From positions 1-16,257 of the forward strand of contig USCL01000056.1 of the NCBI GenBank assembly GCA_900553145.1: 16,257 nucleotides of DNA. Reading direction: 5' to 3'. Shown piece by piece: positions 13,747 to 16,257 of the stretch. Position numbers and translations under genes: made by a program. The stretch comes from an uncultured Desulfovibrio sp. (lineage in GTDB: Bacteria; Desulfobacterota; Desulfovibrionia; Desulfovibrionales; Desulfovibrionaceae). Position 1 is the first letter of the stretch. Every line of letters begins with the position of its first letter. The notes below the pieces were generated by a model that made no database searches, was not told the origin of the DNA, and saw only the letters and a program-made list of their open reading frames with translations.

Positions 13747-14602
13747 GGCCTTTTTCAACCGCTTTTCCATCGGCGTCACGGCGTTGTGGCTGCTTTTGTT
13801 CGCGCTGCTGCCGAATATCGGCCTGTTGGTGGTGACGGTGCTGACCCGCGGCGAGCAGGATTTCGTGCTGCCGCAGTTCACGCTGGACAACTACCTGCGC
13901 CTGCTCGATCCGACGTTCCTGAAGATCCTTTGGGAATCGCTGTGGCTGGCCTTCCTGAGCACGCTGGCGTGCCTTCTGGTCGGCTATCCGTTCGCCTACC
14001 GCATCGCCCGCGCGAGCGCCAAGCTGAAGCCGTGGCTGCTCCTGCTGGTCATCATCCCGTTCTGGACCAACTCGCTCATCCGTACCTACGCGCTCATCCT
14101 GATCCTCAAGGCCAACGGCCTCATCAGCACGCTGCTGCTGTGGCTCGGGCTCACGGAACGGCCCATATCGCTCATGTACGGCGATTTCGCGGTGTTCATG
14201 GGCATCCTGTACACCTTCCTGCCGTTCATGGTGCTGCCGCTGTACGCGTCCATCGAAAAGCTGGACAGCCGCCTGCTCGACGCGGCCCGGGATCTCGGGG
14301 CCAGCGGCTTCCAGTCGTTCTGGCACATCACGTTCCCGCTGACCCTGCCCGGCATCATCGCTGGCTCGATGCTCGTGTTCCTGCCGTCGCTCGGGGCGTT
14401 CTACATCCCCGAAATCCTCGGCGGGGCCAAGAGCATGCTCATCGGGAACTTCATCAAGAACCAGTTCATGGTGGCCCGCGACTGGCCGCTCGGCGCGGCG
14501 GCGAGCACCATTCTGACGCTCCTGCTGGCGCTGCTCATCGCGGTGTACCGGATGGCCAACCGCAAGGTCGCTTCGCGCGACCGCATGGACGAGGTGGCGT
14601 GA
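13733..14602 (+). CDS. potB: Spermidine/putrescine ABC transporter permease PotB
   Basis: A 289-residue inner-membrane permease with about six membrane helices: residues near 15-37, 68-90, 98-125, 140-165, 200-220 and 255-275. The cytoplasmic EAA loop (DAARDLGASGFQSFWHITFP) contacts the ATPase PotA. Other PotB-like stretches are PFAYRIARAS and IIPFWTNSLIRTYA. The ATG at 13733 lies inside the last codons of potA and its stop overlaps the start of potC, so the three genes form one tightly coupled operon. Codon use and base composition match potA. The gene appears intact, but the complex would need a complete PotC to work. Confidence 0.9.
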   Translation: MKQTRAFFNRFSIGVTALWLLLFALLPNIGLLVVTVLTRGEQDFVLPQFTLDNYLRLLDPTFLKILWESLWLAFLSTLACLLVGYPFAYRIARASAKLKPWLLLLVIIPFWTNSLIRTYALILILKANGLISTLLLWLGLTERPISLMYGDFAVFMGILYTFLPFMVLPLYASIEKLDSRLLDAARDLGASGFQSFWHITFPLTLPGIIAGSMLVFLPSLGAFYIPEILGGAKSMLIGNFIKNQFMVARDWPLGAAASTILTLLLALLIAVYRMANRKVASRDRMDEVA

Positions 14603-15213
14603 TGATGCGCAGGCTCGGCAAACTGTGGCTCTGGATCGTGTATGCGTTCCTGTTTCTGCCCATCTTTGTGGTGATCGTGTATTCCTTCAACGCCGCCAAG
14701 TACACGTCGGAGTGGAAAGGGTTCACGCTCAAGTGGTACAGCCAGCTTTTCGGCAACGCGGCGCTGATCGACGCGGTGGTGAACACGCTTTCCGTGGCGG
14801 CGCTGGCGGCCTCGCTGGCGACGCTGCTCGGGGTTCTCGCCGCGCTGTGCCTCAAGCGCACGGAATTTCCCGGACGCCAGCTCCTGCACGCCTCCCTGTA
14901 CGTCCTGACCGTCTCGCCGGAAATGGTCATGGGGATTTCGCTGCTCATCTTCTTCATCAGCGTAAAATTGCCGCTCGGGTTCGTGTCCATGCTCATCGCG
15001 CACACGACACTCGGCCTGCCCTTCGTGGCCCTGACCGTTTTGGCGCGCCTGGCCGAGTTCGACGAGCATCTGGTGGAGGCCGCCCGCGATCTCGGGGCCA
15101 CCGAGGCGCAGGCGTTCCGTTATGTGATCCTGCCGGTGATCATGCCCGCCGTGGTCGCGGAAGCGTTCTGCATCCCTTGCAATGCCGAGTTAATCGGGCT
15201 TTGTACCTTGTAA
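14602..15213 (+). pseudogene. potC: Spermidine/putrescine ABC transporter permease PotC, truncated
   Basis: The frame encodes a PotC-like permease: MRRLGKLWLWIVYAFLFLPIF, the VYSFNAAKYTSEWKGFTLKWY periplasmic stretch, and the EAA loop EAARDLGATEAQAFRYVILP. After IMPAVVAE (about residue 188, position 15165) similarity stops. The last 15 residues (AFCIPCNAELIGLCTL) are unrelated, and the frame closes at 203 residues, against about 255-280 normally. The last one or two membrane helices, including the usual DDF motif, are missing, so the product should not be functional. The start overlaps the potB stop (TGATG). A periplasmic binding protein gene (potD), often next, is absent, since phage-like genes follow. 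The break could be a prophage or other insertion junction, or an assembly join. Confidence 0.85.
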
Positions 15214-15227
15214 AGCGCCATTATTCG

Positions 15228-15962
15228 TTACCCTCCAAGGAAACTGAGTCCCTGAAAAATAGTGTTCGTGGGAGATCCGGAAAGTTTGTTCTGCGAGACG
15301 CTGGCGGCTTTCATGAGGCGGTCATAGTTTTCCTGCTCCGCTCCAACGCGGGCACCGGTAACGGCCTGTGCCGTCTGAGCCGCCTGTTGCGTAGCCAAGG
15401 CCGCCTGCGTACCGGCATACCGCCCGGAATTGGGATTGACACCCATGCGCGTGTTGGACCGCGCCGTGGCATCGGACACGTTCTTCCACGCCGAAGAAAC
15501 ATCGGCCTTTGCCAGCCCCATGCGCTCGGCGACGTCCACCCCCTGCGCCGAGGCGGACAGAAAGTTCTTCGTCGCCTCAGTCTGCTGCGGGAGCAGTTCC
15601 GCCTCAGCTTTCATTTGCTGCTTGTACAAGCCGCTTTCCAGCGGGAGCAGATCGCGGGCGGCCTCAAGCTGGCCCCGGTACACGCTGTTCTCAAGAGGCA
15701 AATTTTGAAGATTGGTCTGTGCCTGCGCGGTTTCGTACGGCTTGAAATGCGTCTCCCACATCTTGTAATAATCTTTCGCCCATGCCTGTTGCTCTTCGGC
15801 GATGGTCGCCATGCGGTCGTTGTACTCGTAGTCCACGTTGTTCACGCTGGATCCGCCGCCCTTGCACTCGGCAATCTCGCCGTCGTACCAGCGGCCTTCC
15901 CGTTCCAGCGTCTTCCCCGTCTTCATGTCGATGACGATCTTCGTGTAAATCATTCTGCCCAT
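15228..15962 (-). CDS. Phage-like structural protein of unknown function
   Basis: A 244-residue soluble protein with long Ala/Gln/Glu-rich helices, no signal peptide and no membrane segment. Segments such as RMATIAEEQQAWAKDYYKMW, then repeated units around LPLENSVYRGQ and LPLESGLYKQQ, and AQAVTGARVGAEQEN near the end resemble proteins encoded in podovirus-type tail, DNA-ejection or head-completion gene clusters. I recognise the style, not a named family. GGAGG lies 7 bp before the ATG at 15962 and decides that start. The start overlaps the end of the next upstream gene by 13 bp, a typical phage gene arrangement. It ends 15 bp from the potC remnant, facing it. Confidence 0.65.
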   Translation of the reverse strand: MGRMIYTKIVIDMKTGKTLEREGRWYDGEIAECKGGGSSVNNVDYEYNDRMATIAEEQQAWAKDYYKMWETHFKPYETAQAQTNLQNLPLENSVYRGQLEAARDLLPLESGLYKQQMKAEAELLPQQTEATKNFLSASAQGVDVAERMGLAKADVSSAWKNVSDATARSNTRMGVNPNSGRYAGTQAALATQQAAQTAQAVTGARVGAEQENYDRLMKAASVSQNKLSGSPTNTIFQGLSFLGG

Positions 15963-16257
15963 CGGCTTTCCTCCAAAGATTCCCTCGTGGTCGTCGTCAA
16001 CACGGCATCCTCGGTTTCCCCGGTCCTTGCGTTGTAGGCAAAATGGGGGAGTACACATTGTTTCTCGGCGCCACAAAGCAACGCCAGCTTCCAAGCAAGA
16101 GGGTTGCTCACCGGAGCGATTCCAATCAGCACGTCAAACAGATACCCTCGCTCGTCTCTAAGCCCGAGATAGTGCTCAAAAATGCTCCTGCCGATGGTGA
16201 CGGACATTTTCCTGCCCCAATACCGGCGGAAAACGGCGTAATGCCCCCGCGCCGCCC
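15950..16257 (-). CDS. Phage-like hypothetical protein, 5' end beyond the window
   Basis: The frame is open from the right edge of the window to the stop at 15950. The inner ATG at 16207 would give 85 residues, but upstream codons in the same frame read RGHYAVFRRYWGRKMSVTIG, which looks like genuine protein, so the real start probably lies outside. The readable part includes LGLRDERGYLFDVLIGIAPV, a mixed alpha/beta pattern. No family was recognised. Its overlap with the next gene and the shared strand suggest a phage operon. The stop overlaps the start of the downstream gene by 13 bp. Confidence 0.6.
   Translation of the reverse strand, partial: AARGHYAVFRRYWGRKMSVTIGRSIFEHYLGLRDERGYLFDVLIGIAPVSNPLAWKLALLCGAEKQCVLPHFAYNARTGETEDAVLTTTTRESLEESRWAE

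Noticed and set aside
12442..13890. 482-residue open frame on the minus strand opposite potA
   Set aside because: Same reason: the potA motifs on the plus strand are unmistakable, and the antisense frame has no recognisable domain.
1..16257. CRISPR array, insertion-sequence transposase or integrase gene
   Set aside because: No regularly spaced repeats of CRISPR type, and no open frame with transposase or tyrosine/serine recombinase motifs was found on either strand.

Overview
The window is a mosaic. High-GC chromosomal genes (CvpA, DedA, asparaginyl-tRNA synthetase, a cupin, a polyamine ABC transporter, tRNA-Thr, tRNA-Pro) flank a plasmid-like accessory block. The right end is phage DNA. Gene content, strong third-position GC and hairpin-rich intergenic regions suggest a Desulfovibrionaceae-type bacterium (Desulfovibrio/Bilophila relatives). 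This is an inference from general resemblance, not a database match.

Layout. Positions 145-633 encode a CvpA-family membrane protein. Facing it at 711-842 are only the last 43 codons of pdxA, joined at about 843 to a truncated, frameshifted IncP-type relaxase. The block from about 843 to 8280 then holds, mostly on the minus strand, relaxase, MobC/TraJ-like and lytic transglycosylase genes (a mobilisation module). Two plus-strand genes follow: a DUF1016/YhcG-type PD-(D/E)XK nuclease and a strongly AT-rich 863-residue SMC/PrrC-RloC-like ATPase. Next comes a probable replication origin (three tandem 11-bp iterons beside AT-rich DNA) and an IncFII-like RepA on the minus strand. The block ends beside an intact tRNA-Thr(CGT) and, 76 bp further on, the 5' half of a second tRNA-Thr broken just after its anticodon loop. 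That is the pattern left by an element integrating into a tRNA gene. No integrase is visible.

From 8615 the DNA looks chromosomal again: dedA-asnS, a convergent secreted protein of unknown function, a cupin with a clear terminator, tRNA-Pro(CGG), and potA-potB-potC with overlapping reading frames. potC is cut off at about 15165, after its EAA loop, and the remainder is two minus-strand phage-like genes, the last running off the window.

The nuclease and the ATPase are the best candidates for an interesting system: neighbouring cargo genes on a mobilisable replicon, both from families found among defence genes. A 29-bp palindrome upstream of the nuclease start recurs, 26 of 29 bases identical, inside the nuclease gene. 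The abrupt pdxA and potC junctions could be real recombination scars or assembly chimeras, and the single-base frameshifts in the mobilisation genes could be decay or sequencing error. The sequence alone cannot decide.
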